Positions 28,320 through 37,907 are shown, counted from the stretch's first letter. The stretch: 64,000 nt of DNA from Gordonia sp. OPL2 (GCF_003797825.1 NZ_RKME01000002.1:124001-188000), one strand, 5' to 3'. Translations and numbers: made by a program. The notes: generated by a model not told the origin, from the letters alone.

Positions 28320-29795
28320 CTAAATGGGAACGATCTCCCGCGCCGACGCCAGTCGGGCGAGGCTCTTGCCCCGGCCGAGGAGTTCCATCGACTCGTACAG
28401 CGGCGGGCTCACCTGCGAACCGGTCACCGCCACCCGGACCGGACCGAAGGCCTTCCGGGGTTTGAGCCCCAGTCCGTCGACGAGAGCCGTCTTGAGGGCC
28501 TCCTCGATCACGGGGGCCCTCCATTCGGTCAATCCGTCGAGCGCAGCGGTCGCGGCGTCGAGGACCTCACCGGCGTCGGTACCGAGGTTCTTGGCGGCCG
28601 ACTTCTCGTCGATGGTGAAGTCGTCGTCCGAGACATAGAGGAACGACATCAGCGGCCACGCGTCCCCGAGGACCTGGATGCGGGTCTGGACGAGTTCGGC
28701 GAGCACTGCGAACGACGCGTCGTCGATCGGCTCGGCGAGCTTGCCCTGGCCGACGAGGTATTCCCTGAGTCGGGTGGTGAAGTCATCGACGTCGAGCCGG
28801 CGGATGTGCTCGGCATTGATGGCGTCGGCCTTCTTCTGATCGAAGCGCGCCGGATTGGAGTTCACCTGGCGCACATCGAAAGCCGCGACCATCTCGTCGA
28901 GCGAGAAGACATCGGTCTCGCTCGAGTAGCCCCAGCCCAGCAACGCGAGATAGTTCAGGAGTCCCTCGGGAATGAACCCGCGATCCCGATGGTGGAAGAG
29001 ATTGGACTGCGGATCACGTTTGGACAGCTTCTTGTTGCCCTCCCCCATCACGAACGGGAGGTGCCCGAACTCCGGGACCCGCTCGGCCACGCCGATCCGG
29101 ATCAGCGCGTCGTAGAGGGCGATCTGCCGCGGGGTGGAGGAGAAGAGATCCTCGCCGCGGAGCACGTGCGTGATCTTCATCAACGCGTCGTCGACTGGAT
29201 TGACGAGCGTGTAGAGCGGGTCACCACTCGCCCGGGTGAGCGCGAAGTCGGGGACTGTGCCCGCCTTGATCGTCGTGGTGCCGCGCACGAGATCGTCCCA
29301 GGTGATGTCGTGGTCGGGCATCCGCAGTCGCACAACGGGTTTGCGCCCCTCTGCGGCGAATGCGGCACGCTGCTCGTCGGTCAGGTCCCGGTCGAAGTTG
29401 TCGTAGCCGAGTTTCGGGTCACGCCCGGCCGCGCGGTGACGTGCCTCGACCTCCTCCGGCGATGAGTAGGCCTCGTATGCCTCGCCCGCCTCCACCAGGC
29501 GCGTGACGACGTCGAGATGGATGTCACGCCGCTGCGACTGCCGGTACGGCCCGTACGGTCCGCCGACCTCGGGACCTTCGTCCCAGTCGAGTCCCAGCCA
29601 GCGCAGGGCGTCGAGGATCGCCGCGTAGGACTCCTCGCTGTCGCGGGCGGCGTCGGTGTCCTCGATGCGGAACACGAAGGTGCCCTCGTCGTGGCGGGCC
29701 TGGGCGAAGTTGAACAACGCGGTCCGGGCCAGCCCGACATGGGGTGTTCCGGTCGGCGACGGGCAGAATCGGACGCGCACGTCAGAGGCACTCAT
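28320..29795 (-). CDS. gltX: Glutamyl-tRNA synthetase, presumably non-discriminating
   Basis: A 491-residue class I GluRS. The HIGH-like motif is [15 protein letters not shown] (about residues 13-27) and the KMSKS counterpart is [12 protein letters not shown] (about 251-262). Because gatCAB is present and no GlnRS was seen, it probably also charges tRNA-Gln with Glu. tRNA-Gln and tRNA-Glu follow directly downstream on the same strand, an apt arrangement for co-expression. Confidence 0.95.
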   Translation of the reverse strand: MSASDVRVRFCPSPTGTPHVGLARTALFNFAQARHDEGTFVFRIEDTDAARDSEESYAAILDALRWLGLDWDEGPEVGGPYGPYRQSQRRDIHLDVVTRLVEAGEAYEAYSSPEEVEARHRAAGRDPKLGYDNFDRDLTDEQRAAFAAEGRKPVVRLRMPDHDITWDDLVRGTTTIKAGTVPDFALTRASGDPLYTLVNPVDDALMKITHVLRGEDLFSSTPRQIALYDALIRIGVAERVPEFGHLPFVMGEGNKKLSKRDPQSNLFHHRDRGFIPEGLLNYLALLGWGYSSETDVFSLDEMVAAFDVRQVNSNPARFDQKKADAINAEHIRRLDVDDFTTRLREYLVGQGKLAEPIDDASFAVLAELVQTRIQVLGDAWPLMSFLYVSDDDFTIDEKSAAKNLGTDAGEVLDAATAALDGLTEWRAPVIEEALKTALVDGLGLKPRKAFGPVRVAVTGSQVSPPLYESMELLGRGKSLARLASAREIVPI

Positions 29796-29855
29796 GACGG
29801 TCAGGGTATCGAATCATCCGACCCGCCCGGACCGCCCATCCGACGAGGTGGTCCC

Positions 29856-30677
29856 TCAGCGGTGCGTGGCGAAGAAGTCGAGCAGCAGCCGGTTCACCTC
29901 GGCAGGCTGCTCGAGATAGCCGAAGTGTCCGGCCTTCTCGACGAGCTCGTAGCGCGCGCCGGGAATCGCCTCGGCGACCTCCCTGGCCAGTTTCGGCGGC
30001 AGCGTGCGGTCGTCGGCGAATCCGATCACCAGCGCGGGCCTCGAGATGCCGCGATACGCACTCAGCCGGTCGGCCTCGCGGTCGTGCAAGCCCAGTTGCG
30101 CGCGTACCCCCGCGGTCACCGTCTGCGGCGAGAATCCGATGACGTCGAGCCAGTCCTTGGCGGCCCGATCGTCGTCGAGGGTGTGCGGTGAGAGGTTCAG
30201 ATGCGCGGTGATCGCCGCCTCATAGTCCGCGGGCAAGGTGATCTTGTTGTCGTAGAGCGCTCGCTCGCCAGCCGAGATCGCTTGCTGCAGAGGCGTGTTG
30301 CGGCCATAGGTGGCGATCATCGCGGCCGCCTTGACCACGTCCGGGCGGGCGAGCGCGAGCTCCTGGGTGATCCGCGCACCCAAGGACGTACCCGCCACCA
30401 GCGCGGGGCCGCCGCCGAGATGCTCGATGAGCGCGGCGGTGTCGGCGACCATGTCGTCATGCGTGAACCCCTCGACGCACTCCGACGACGGCACGATGCC
30501 GCGGTTGTCGAATGTCACGACCCGGTAGCCGGCCTTCACCAGCGCGGGCTGCTGATGCGCGTGCCAGACCCGTCCGGGGCTGCCCGTCCCCATCACCAGC
30601 ACCACGAGCGGACCGTCCCCGGCCTCGTCGTAGGCGATCTCGATGCCGTTGACGCGCGCGGTCTTCGGCCCCCTCAT
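29856..30677 (-). CDS. Alpha/beta hydrolase
   Basis: A 273-residue alpha/beta hydrolase. The nucleophile elbow is VAGTSLGARI (about residues 90-99), the oxyanion strand is VLVMGTGSPG near residue 30, and the catalytic histidine is in KAGHFGYLEQP (about 257). The ATG at 30677 overlaps the stop of the fumarylacetoacetate hydrolase-family gene as ATGA, so both are made together and may act in one degradative route. Substrate unknown. Confidence 0.85.
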   Translation of the reverse strand: MRGPKTARVNGIEIAYDEAGDGPLVVLVMGTGSPGRVWHAHQQPALVKAGYRVVTFDNRGIVPSSECVEGFTHDDMVADTAALIEHLGGGPALVAGTSLGARITQELALARPDVVKAAAMIATYGRNTPLQQAISAGERALYDNKITLPADYEAAITAHLNLSPHTLDDDRAAKDWLDVIGFSPQTVTAGVRAQLGLHDREADRLSAYRGISRPALVIGFADDRTLPPKLAREVAEAIPGARYELVEKAGHFGYLEQPAEVNRLLLDFFATHR

Positions 30678-31447
30678 GCCTTGTCCACCACCGGGTTGCT
30701 CAGGGTGCCGAGTCCCTCGACGGTGACCGAGACGCGCTGCCCCGCCTGCATCGGACCCACGCCCTCCGGGGTTCCGGTGAGGATCACGTCCCCTGGCAAC
30801 AGGGTCATCACCCGCGAGATCCACTCCACGATCGCGCCGATGTCGTGCACCATCAACGACGTGCGTGAACGCTGTTTGATCTCACCGTCGAGTTCGGTGA
30901 TCAGCTCGACGTCGCCGGGATCGAACTCGGTCTCGATCCACGGCCCCAGCGGGCAGAAGGTGTCATAGCTCTTGCCCCGGGTCCACTGGCCGTCGGCCTG
31001 TTGATGGTCGCGGGCGGTGACGTCGTTGCCGACGGTGTATCCGAGGATCACGCCCTTCGCGTCGGCGGCCTTCACGTTCTTGCACGGCTGACCGATCACC
31101 ACGGCCAGCTCACCCTCGAAATCGACCCGCTCCGAGTTGGGCGGACGCACGATCGGGACCTCCGGCCCGATGATGGAGGTGTTCGGCTTGAGGAAGATCA
31201 CCGGGTCCGCCGGCGCCTCCCCGCCCATCTCGGCGGCGTGTGCGGCGTAGTTCTTGCCGATGCAGATCACCTTGGACGCCAGGATCGGCGCGAGGAGCCG
31301 CACGTCGGCCAGTGCCCACGAGCGTCCGGTGAACGTCGGCGTACCGAAGGGGTGTTCGGCGATCTCGCGCGCCCGCGGGCCGTCATCGGCATCGTCGACG
31401 GCGACAAATGCGACACCATCCGGGCTGGCAACTCGTCCTAAACGCAT
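30674..31447 (-). CDS. Fumarylacetoacetate hydrolase family protein
   Basis: A 257-residue FAH-fold protein (Rv2993c-like). Core motifs are KVICIGKNYAAHAAEMG (about residues 58-74), the metal-binding VDFEGELAVVIGQ (about 107-119) and the C-terminal GDVILTGTPEGVGP (about 218-231). The family includes acylpyruvate hydrolases and hydroxyhepta-dienedioate isomerases of aromatic catabolism. Start is the ATG at 31447; it heads a two-gene unit divergent from the MFS carrier. Confidence 0.87.
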   Translation of the reverse strand: MRLGRVASPDGVAFVAVDDADDGPRAREIAEHPFGTPTFTGRSWALADVRLLAPILASKVICIGKNYAAHAAEMGGEAPADPVIFLKPNTSIIGPEVPIVRPPNSERVDFEGELAVVIGQPCKNVKAADAKGVILGYTVGNDVTARDHQQADGQWTRGKSYDTFCPLGPWIETEFDPGDVELITELDGEIKQRSRTSLMVHDIGAIVEWISRVMTLLPGDVILTGTPEGVGPMQAGQRVSVTVEGLGTLSNPVVDKA

Positions 31448-31494
31448 GGGACGACATTATCGCACCGCCCCCGTCTCAACCCGCGGGACTCAGG

Positions 31495-31550
31495 TTGGTT
31501 CGAGTCGCGCCGAGTTCTAGAATGTGGGCAGTTTGTTTCACTATATGAGA
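31495..31550 (+). promoter_or_regulatory. MFS gene promoter with candidate operator
   Basis: -35 TTGGTT (31495-31500) and -10 TAGAAT (31518-31523) are 17 bp apart. Just downstream, TTTCACTATATGAGA (31536-31550) has the same TYTCA-N5-TGRRA form as the site between leuC and iclR. A repressor bound there would block early elongation or initiation. Confidence 0.5.
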
Positions 31551-31562
31551 TGAGGTGTAGCC

Positions 31563-32801
31563 GTGGGTGTGGGGAATGACACTACGTTCCGGGACGATGC
31601 GGCATCCGACGCGGCGATGACACCACGTCGTCGGTGGACGATGCTGTGCTGCGCACTGGTCGCCGCGATGACGACGACCTGCGCGGTGAGCGGTGTGGCA
31701 TACCTCATCCCGGCGCTCCACACCCAGCACGGGGTCTCGCTCTCGCAGGCGTCGATCCTCGCCACGATCCCCACGATCGGACTCATGCTGCTCATCATCC
31801 CGTGGGGGGCTCTGCTGGACCGATTCGGTGAGCGTCGCGTCCTGATCATCTCGCTGCTGATCACGTTGGCCGGGACGTGCGCCGCCGCGACTGTGTCCGC
31901 CCTCGACGCCCCCTACTGGGTGCTGGGTGCGGCCTTGTTCGTCGGCGGACTCGGAGCAGGTGCGGCCAACGGTGCCAGTGGCCGAATCGTGGTGGGCTGG
32001 TTCCCCGCCCGACAGCGCGGCACAGCAATGGGCGTGCGGCAGATGGCGCAGCCGCTGGGAATCGCGGTGTGCGCGCTCACGATGCCGCTGATCGCGGCTC
32101 ACTCGGGAGTGACGGCGGCACTGCTGGTGCCGGTCGCCGTGACCGTAATCGGCCTGCTGGCCTGCGTCGTCGGCATCGTCGATCCGCCTGCCGCGACGTC
32201 ATCCTCGGCGACGGGATCGACGGCAGCCGACAATCCCTATCGTGCAGGCGGTTTCCTGGCACGCGTACACGGGGTCAGTGTGCTGCTGGTGATTCCGCAG
32301 TCGATGATGTGGACGTTCGTGCCCACCTGGCTCATCGTCGCCCATCACTGGGCGCCCGCTGCCGCCGGTGCGTTGGTCACGATCACCCAGATCGTCGGTG
32401 CGGTCGGACGGATCGTCGCCGGACGCGTCTCGGACATCTGGGGCTCGCGCATGCGACCGATCCGGGTCATCGCCGTGGCCGCGGCCATGTCGACTGCGGT
32501 GCTGGCGTTGACCGATTGGCTGCACAGTCCGATCGCACCGGTGGTGATGGTGCTGGCCACCGTGGCCTCGGTGGCCGACAACGGACTGGCGTTCACCGCG
32601 ATCGCGGAGTTCGCCGGCCCCGGCTGGAGCGGTCGGGGACTCGCCATCCAGAACACCGCGCAATACCTGGCCACCGCGGCGAGCACACCCGTCCTGGGCG
32701 CGATCATCGGTGCCGCCGGATTCCCCATCGCGTTCGCGCTCACCGCGATCACACCACTCATCGCGGTGCCGCTGGTCCCCCGTGACGCACAACGTGATTG
32801 A
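31563..32801 (+). CDS. Major facilitator superfamily transporter
   Basis: A 412-residue MFS carrier with about 12 membrane helices. The loop 2-3 signature is present as GALLDRFGERRVLI (about residues 80-93), and helix 5 has a GGLGAGAANGASGRIVVGWF motif around 125-144. GTG start at 31563; the first 20 residues are hydrophilic. The 3' end overlaps the converging DUF1648 gene by 44 bp. Substrate unknown; divergence from a FAH/hydrolase pair hints at organic acids. Positional match to Rv2994. Confidence 0.86.
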   Translation: MGVGNDTTFRDDAASDAAMTPRRRWTMLCCALVAAMTTTCAVSGVAYLIPALHTQHGVSLSQASILATIPTIGLMLLIIPWGALLDRFGERRVLIISLLITLAGTCAAATVSALDAPYWVLGAALFVGGLGAGAANGASGRIVVGWFPARQRGTAMGVRQMAQPLGIAVCALTMPLIAAHSGVTAALLVPVAVTVIGLLACVVGIVDPPAATSSSATGSTAADNPYRAGGFLARVHGVSVLLVIPQSMMWTFVPTWLIVAHHWAPAAAGALVTITQIVGAVGRIVAGRVSDIWGSRMRPIRVIAVAAAMSTAVLALTDWLHSPIAPVVMVLATVASVADNGLAFTAIAEFAGPGWSGRGLAIQNTAQYLATAASTPVLGAIIGAAGFPIAFALTAITPLIAVPLVPRDAQRD

Positions 32802-33780
32802 TCAACCCGGCCGCCGTCCGGGCGTCGTCGACGACGATCACCTCGCGTGCTCCCGAGCGCCGGGCCACCAGAAGCGCCGAACCCGACCGGAACACATAAC
32901 CCTTGACACCCTTGAGATCTCCCCGCACGGCGATCCGGTATCCATAGCCACCGAAGTCACGAAGTGCCCGGACGGACACGACCTCCGCGTGATCGATCGT
33001 CGACATCGGCGCATCCGTCCGCGGCCATCCCAGCAGCCCGCGAATCCGCACACCCGACTGATCGACGGTCACCCGGACGGTCCACGTCATCAGCGAGGCG
33101 AGGACGACCACCAACAGAGCGGCCAGGACGATCCACGAACGCAGGACGACGGTGAGGGTCGTCAGCACCACGACCGCCACACCGAGCACCATCGAGGCCC
33201 CCGCCGACATCGACACCGCCCGCGTCCACATGAACCGCTCCCCCGCGCCGAGCATCAGCTCCGGCCGGACCCCGACGTCATCCGAGATATCCGTGCGCCA
33301 TCCGGGGACGGCCGCGGCCAGGCCGATCCCGCACACCACACCGACGGCGAGGGCGCAGCCGATCTGCCATTGCGGGGTCGCAACGTCCGCCGCGTCGGTG
33401 ACACCGCGCTGCACCGACGTTGTCAGCACCACGACGCCGATCGTCGAGAGCACCACTCCGGCAACGATTCCCACAACTGAGCGAGTGACGCTCCGATCGG
33501 TCGGTCGTGCGCAGAGGACGCCGCCCACGAGTGCGCCGAGAATTCCGATGACGACGGGCGCGGCCATCACGATCCCTGGGTCGGTGAATCCGTCGGCGCC
33601 GTCCGAGGACCAGTGCGTGGCGACCGGATTCGGCAGATCGTCACGCCAGCTCGCGAGCAGCGCCGCGCCCGCGACACCGGCCACCAGCGACGGGAGCACT
33701 GCCAGCGCCACCACGACGCCCCGATCCCGTGCCGTCGGTCCGGCCACGCCGGCACCCGCGCGTCGTGATGCCTCGGTCAT
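32758..33780 (-). CDS. DUF1648 multi-pass membrane protein
   Basis: A 340-residue membrane protein. It has an N-terminal helix (about residues 19-42), the DUF1648 signature LPNPVATHWSSDGADGF (about 48-64), then five or so further helices and a C-terminal soluble PH-like segment. The ATG at 33780 makes an ATGA overlap with the GntR gene and is preferred over a GTG at 33789. GntR(YtrA-like)-DUF1648 pairs are common in Gram-positives and often respond to envelope stress; the function of the membrane protein is unknown. Confidence 0.82.
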   Translation of the reverse strand: MTEASRRAGAGVAGPTARDRGVVVALAVLPSLVAGVAGAALLASWRDDLPNPVATHWSSDGADGFTDPGIVMAAPVVIGILGALVGGVLCARPTDRSVTRSVVGIVAGVVLSTIGVVVLTTSVQRGVTDAADVATPQWQIGCALAVGVVCGIGLAAAVPGWRTDISDDVGVRPELMLGAGERFMWTRAVSMSAGASMVLGVAVVVLTTLTVVLRSWIVLAALLVVVLASLMTWTVRVTVDQSGVRIRGLLGWPRTDAPMSTIDHAEVVSVRALRDFGGYGYRIAVRGDLKGVKGYVFRSGSALLVARRSGAREVIVVDDARTAAGLINHVVRHGGPAAPR

Positions 33781-34130
33781 GTCGTCCACCTCTCTGTGAT
33801 CTCCGCGCTCAGCGCAGCAGGCGCGATGTCGAGCCGCCGTGCGAGTCCGATGAGCCGGTCGATGGCGTCGACGAGCTCGGCGCGGCCGACCGCGCCGCCC
33901 GTGACGACCGCACCCCGCCCTCGACGTAGTTCGACGACACCTTCGTCTCGCAGCGTCTGGTAGGCCCGCAGAACCGTGTGCAGATTGATGTCGAGCGACG
34001 CCGAGAGTTCGCGTGCCGCGGGCAGCCGCTCGCCGCTCGTCACCTCGCCGCGGGCTATCGCACCCCGCACGGAGGCGGCCACCTGTTCGAACAGTGGCGC
34101 GCGCGACGTCGGATCGATGCGGATCAACAC
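33777..34130 (-). CDS. GntR family regulator, YtrA-like
   Basis: A 117-residue short GntR regulator. The winged helix-turn-helix covers about residues 10-75 ([38 protein letters not shown]), followed by a short dimerising tail instead of a large effector domain, as in the YtrA subfamily. GTG start at 34130 with a -10 box 6 nt upstream and no ribosome-binding site, so the mRNA is probably leaderless. It overlaps the DUF1648 gene by 4 nt, its likely target together with itself. Confidence 0.88.
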   Translation of the reverse strand: MLIRIDPTSRAPLFEQVAASVRGAIARGEVTSGERLPAARELSASLDINLHTVLRAYQTLRDEGVVELRRGRGAVVTGGAVGRAELVDAIDRLIGLARRLDIAPAALSAEITERWTT

Positions 34131-34136
34131 ACCGGA

Positions 34137-34165
34137 ATCATATAGTTCTAGTTCAATTAGAACAA
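34137..34165 (-). promoter_or_regulatory. gntR promoter with built-in operator
   Basis: On the minus strand -35 TTGTTC (34160-34165) and -10 TATGAT (34137-34142) are 17 bp apart, and the -10 ends 6 nt before the GTG. Between and across them lies the inverted repeat GTTCTA-N7-TAGAAC (34145-34163). A dimer bound there would cover the promoter, giving autorepression. Confidence 0.65.
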
Positions 34166-34186
34166 TATCGTCGGTCTGCCGAACGA

Positions 34187-34223
34187 CGCGAGCCCCGCCC
34201 GGACATGCCGGGCGGGGCTCGCG
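34187..34223 (-). terminator. leuB terminator
   Basis: Perfect 16-bp GC-rich stem (34187-34202 with 34208-34223, GGGCGGGG core) and a 5-nt loop, 13 nt after the leuB stop. It also separates leuB from the gntR promoter. Confidence 0.85.
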
Positions 34224-34236
34224 AGGTGACGGGTCG

Positions 34237-35247
34237 CTACACGCGGTCGCGGATCCGGCGACCGATCTCCGATGTGCCGAGGCTCTCTGCGCCGCGCTCG
34301 GCCAGATCGCCGACGACCGCCTTCTCGACGCGTTCGGCGGCATCGGTCTCACCGAGGTGGTCGAGCAGCAGGGCGGCCGAGAGGATCGCGGCGGTGGGGT
34401 CGGCCTTGCCCTGTCCCGCGATGTCGGGCGCACTGCCGTGCACCGGCTCGAACATCGACGGATTGGTACCGGTGGCGTCGATGTTGCCGGACGCGGCCAA
34501 GCCGATGCCGCCCGTGACCGCCGCGGCGATGTCGGTGATGATGTCGCCGAACAGATTGTCGGTGACGATCACATCGAAGCGGCCCGGGTCGGTGACCAGG
34601 TAGATCGTCGCGGCATCGACATGGCAGTAGTCGGTGGCGACGTCGGGATACTCCGCGCCGACCTCGTCGACAGTCCGACTCCACATCGAGCCGGCGAAGG
34701 TCAGCACGTTGGTCTTGTGCACCAGGGTCAGCTTCTTACGCCGGGCACGCGCACGCTCGAAGGCGTTACGCACCACTCGCTCGATGCCGAACCGGGTGTT
34801 CACGCTCACCTCGGTGGCGACCTCCTGCGGGGTGCCCACCCGGATCGCGCCACCGTTGCCGGTGTACGGGCCCTCGGTGCCCTCCCGGACGACGACGAAG
34901 TCGATGTCGGGGTCGCCGGCGAGTGGCGAGGTGACGCCCGGCAGCTTGCGGGACGGACGCAGATTGACGTGATGGTCGAGGGCGAACCGCATGTTCAGCA
35001 GCAGTCCGCGCTCGAGCACGCCCGACGGCACCGACGGGTCACCGATCGCGCCGAGCAGGATCGCGTCGTGTTCGCGCAAGGACGCCAGGTCGTCGTCGGT
35101 CAGCAATTCCCCGTTACGGTGATAACGGCGCGCGCCCAGGTCGTACTCGGTGGTCGAGACGTCGGGTACGACCGCCTCGATGACGCCCAGCGCCTCGGCG
35201 ATGACCTCGGGACCGATGCCGTCGCCGGCGATGACAGCGAGCTTCAT
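34237..35247 (-). CDS. leuB: 3-isopropylmalate dehydrogenase
   Basis: A 336-residue LeuB, oxidising isopropylmalate to the precursor of leucine. The N-terminus is [14 protein letters not shown]. The substrate and metal site is in [19 protein letters not shown] (about residues 220-238), and the NAD-site signature [15 protein letters not shown] is near residue 269. Actinobacterial length. The ATG at 35247 overlaps the serA stop as ATGA, tying leucine and serine synthesis genes into one transcript. Confidence 0.96.
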   Translation of the reverse strand: MKLAVIAGDGIGPEVIAEALGVIEAVVPDVSTTEYDLGARRYHRNGELLTDDDLASLREHDAILLGAIGDPSVPSGVLERGLLLNMRFALDHHVNLRPSRKLPGVTSPLAGDPDIDFVVVREGTEGPYTGNGGAIRVGTPQEVATEVSVNTRFGIERVVRNAFERARARRKKLTLVHKTNVLTFAGSMWSRTVDEVGAEYPDVATDYCHVDAATIYLVTDPGRFDVIVTDNLFGDIITDIAAAVTGGIGLAASGNIDATGTNPSMFEPVHGSAPDIAGQGKADPTAAILSAALLLDHLGETDAAERVEKAVVGDLAERGAESLGTSEIGRRIRDRV

Positions 35248-36851
35248 GAGAGGTCCACCTGCTCGATCAGGGTTGCGCCCACTGCCTCGCCGATGGAGGC
35301 CAGGACGTCGTCGTCGAGCGCGGAACTCACGCGCAGCATGACGGTGGCGCCACCGCCCTCGGCGTCCTGCGACAACCCGGCCGCCTTGATGTCGATCCCC
35401 GCGTTGCCGAGCAACGTGCCGATCTTGCCGAGCGAGCCCGGCTGATCGTCGTAACTCACGAGGAGGTTCTGCCCCTCGGCACGCAGGTCGAAGTTGCGAC
35501 CGTTGATGTTGACGATCTTCTCGACCAGTCGCGGTTCGGTGAGCGTGCCCGACACGTTGTGCACCGACCCGTCGGCGAACACGGCCTTCACGTCCACCAC
35601 GCTGCGGTGGTTGGGGCTGTCCGGAGCGGTCGTGACCTCGCTCGTCACGCCGCGATCGGCGGCGACGGCCGGCGCGTTGACGAAGGTCACCGGGTCGTCG
35701 AGGACGGCCGAGAACAACCCGCGCAGGGCCGACAAGCCGAGGACGTCGACATTGTTGGCAGCGATCTCACCCCGCACATCGACGACGAGTGACGTCGGCG
35801 GCTCCTTGCTGATCGCACCGACCAGGACGCCGAGCTTGCGGGCGACCTCGAGCCACGGTGCGACCTCCTCGTCGACCGCTCCGCCGGTGATGTTGACGGC
35901 ATCGGGGACGAAGTGCCCTGCCAGTGCCAGTCGTACGCTCTTGGCGACGTCGGTGCCCGCGCGGTCCTGCGCCTCACTGGTCGACGCGCCCAGATGCGGC
36001 GTGACGACGACCTGCGGGAGTTCGAACAGCGGCGAGTCGGTGCACGGTTCGGTGGCGTAGACGTCGAGACCTGCTCCGCGGACGTGGCCGGAGGTGATGG
36101 CGTCGGCCAGTGCCTGCTCGTCGATCAGTCCACCGCGGGCGGCGTTGACGATGACGACGCCCTTCTTCGTGAGCGCGAGTTGATCCTTGCCGATCAGACC
36201 CAGCGTCTCCGGCGTCTTCGGCAGGTGCACGGTGATGAAGTCGGCGCGGGTGAGCAGTTCGTCGAGGGAGACGAGCTCGATCCCCAGCTGGGCGGCGCGA
36301 GCCGGCGACACATAGGGGTCGTAGGCGATGATCGACGTCTCGAACGCGGCCAGCCGCGCGGCGACCAGCTGACCGATCCGACCGAGGCCGACGACGCCGA
36401 CGGTCTTGTCGAAGATCTCGACACCGTTGAACGACGACCGCTTCCAGGTGTGTTCACGCAGGGTCGCATCGGCGGCCGGGATCTGGCGGGCGGCGGCCAT
36501 CAGGAGGGCGACCGCATGCTCGGCGGCGGTGTGGATGTTCGACGTCGGGGCGTTGACGACCATGACACCGCGCTGGGTGGCGGCCGGGACGTCGACGTTG
36601 TCGAGACCGACGCCGGCGCGCGCGATGATCTTCAGCTTCGGTGCGGCGTCGAGGACCTCACCGTCGACGGTCGTCGCCGACCGGACCAGGATCGCGTCGG
36701 CGTCGGCTGCCGCCTCCAGCAACTTCGGACGGTCGGGCCCATCGACCCAGCGCACCTCGACGTCGTCTCCCAGCGCTTCGACGGTCGATGGTGCCAGTTT
36801 GTCGGCGATCAGAACGACCGGACGGCCAGCTGAGGTCACAATTTTCTCCAT
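35244..36851 (-). CDS. serA: D-3-phosphoglycerate dehydrogenase, long (ASB + ACT) form
   Basis: A 535-residue SerA, the first step of serine synthesis. Rossmann motif [14 protein letters not shown] (about residues 155-168); catalytic Arg in NAARGGLID (about 240) and the His of [10 protein letters not shown] (about 286). The allosteric substrate-binding domain spans about 320-455 and the serine-binding ACT domain about 460-535. This is the type I form known from M. tuberculosis. Start ATG at 36851. Co-transcribed with leuB. Confidence 0.96.
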   Translation of the reverse strand: MEKIVTSAGRPVVLIADKLAPSTVEALGDDVEVRWVDGPDRPKLLEAAADADAILVRSATTVDGEVLDAAPKLKIIARAGVGLDNVDVPAATQRGVMVVNAPTSNIHTAAEHAVALLMAAARQIPAADATLREHTWKRSSFNGVEIFDKTVGVVGLGRIGQLVAARLAAFETSIIAYDPYVSPARAAQLGIELVSLDELLTRADFITVHLPKTPETLGLIGKDQLALTKKGVVIVNAARGGLIDEQALADAITSGHVRGAGLDVYATEPCTDSPLFELPQVVVTPHLGASTSEAQDRAGTDVAKSVRLALAGHFVPDAVNITGGAVDEEVAPWLEVARKLGVLVGAISKEPPTSLVVDVRGEIAANNVDVLGLSALRGLFSAVLDDPVTFVNAPAVAADRGVTSEVTTAPDSPNHRSVVDVKAVFADGSVHNVSGTLTEPRLVEKIVNINGRNFDLRAEGQNLLVSYDDQPGSLGKIGTLLGNAGIDIKAAGLSQDAEGGGATVMLRVSSALDDDVLASIGEAVGATLIEQVDLS

Positions 36852-37157
36852 GATCGGGGACCGGGTGAACGAGTGCGGAGACCGCCACGATCGGCTCGGG
36901 TGACCGCGACGACTTCCGCGAACAGCTTAGTCGTGACCCCTTCATCGCCTCGCAGCCGGTCTGCGCCAGTCAGATGGGTGCGTCACGAAATGCAGGTAGA
37001 TTGTGAGCGGCATTACGGATAGGTTGCAAACCGACCCCGGGACGATTCCGTGTACGGCACGCCGCGCTCGGCTACCGGTACGGTGTGCTTGGCCCCGAGT
37101 CGCGTGATCTCGGGGCCGTCATGGATCTCGAGTGTGCGTCGAACGAGCGGAGTTTGG
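36852..37157. other. Intergenic region between serA and the secreted protease
   Basis: 306 bp that must hold the serA promoter (minus) and the protease promoter (plus). On the minus side TAAGCT near 36926 could be a -10. On the plus side TACGGT at 37079-37084 is a possible -10, without a clear -35. The hairpin at 37091-37117 is annotated separately. No open frame here has convincing coding character. Confidence 0.5.
37091..37117 (+). other. Leader hairpin upstream of the protease gene
   Basis: GGCCCCGAG (37091-37099) pairs with CTCGGGGCC (37109-37117) over a 9-nt loop, about 40 nt before the start codon. Its stem has the same core as the terminator after the gene (37839-37874). It could end transcription from upstream, protect the mRNA or act as a regulatory leader. 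Confidence 0.5.
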
Positions 37158-37823
37158 ATGATGAGGAAGCTGACAGCACTGTTGGCGGTTCTGGCTGCAA
37201 CGGTGCTGACCGGCTGGGGGGCTGGCTCTGCGGTTGCCGCACCGGCGAAGATCTACCTCGGAGGCGGGTCGGGGATCCTGGTTCTCAAGGGCGGCAACTC
37301 CGCTGCTGCCTGCACCCTGACGACCATCGGCAAGTCCAAGACGAACAAGCTCATCGGCATCACCGCGGGCCACTGCGGCGACCCCGGCCAGAAGGTCTAT
37401 TCGGAGACCTTCCAGGACCGTGGCCAGGCCGGCACCATCACGTACTCCGCCAGCGACCTCGACATCGCCGTCATCGAGTTCAATCCGGCCAAGGTCGTGC
37501 CCCTGCGCACCGTCCGCGGTGTGACGATCCGCTCGATCGACACCAAGCCACTCGCCTTCCCCGCGGTCGCCTGCAAGCAGGGTCGCACCACCGGCAACAC
37601 CTGCGGTATCAGCTGGTTCTCCGACGGCAACGCGCACTTCAGTCAGATGTGCGTCATCGAAGGTGATTCCGGCAGCCCAGTCGTCGTCGGCGACCGTCTC
37701 GTCGGCATGGTGAACGCCTACTACTTCTTGGCGTGCATCGGCCCCGAGACCGGCACGAACATCTCTCCCATCCTCAAGCGCGTCGGATCGCTCCCGCAGT
37801 ACGGCGGGTTCCGCGTCATCTGA
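37158..37823 (+). CDS. Secreted chymotrypsin-fold serine protease
   Basis: A 221-residue exported S1-type protease. A Sec signal peptide (residues 1-28, cleavage after AVA) is followed by the mature enzyme with the triad His72 (ITAGHCG), Asp102 (SDLDIAVIE) and Ser171 (EGDSGSPVV). Six cysteines in the mature part could form three disulfides. No pro-domain is present, so it would be made active. The ATG at 37158 and the one at 37161 are equivalent choices; GAGCGGAG precedes them. No M. tuberculosis counterpart at this place. Target unknown. Confidence 0.87.
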   Translation: MMRKLTALLAVLAATVLTGWGAGSAVAAPAKIYLGGGSGILVLKGGNSAAACTLTTIGKSKTNKLIGITAGHCGDPGQKVYSETFQDRGQAGTITYSASDLDIAVIEFNPAKVVPLRTVRGVTIRSIDTKPLAFPAVACKQGRTTGNTCGISWFSDGNAHFSQMCVIEGDSGSPVVVGDRLVGMVNAYYFLACIGPETGTNISPILKRVGSLPQYGGFRVI

Positions 37824-37838
37824 CCGTCGACCACACGC

Positions 37839-37874
37839 AGATCGGCCCCGAGGGTTCGCCCTCGGGGCCGATCT
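37839..37874 (+). terminator. Protease gene terminator
   Basis: Perfect 16-bp stem (37839-37854 with 37859-37874) closed by a TTCG tetraloop, 15 nt after the protease stop; GTTGTC follows. It faces the end of the type VII cassette and may serve both strands. Confidence 0.9.
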
Positions 37875-37907
37875 GTTGTCCGTGTCTTCGCGTGGGAGTT
37901 CGTCGAG

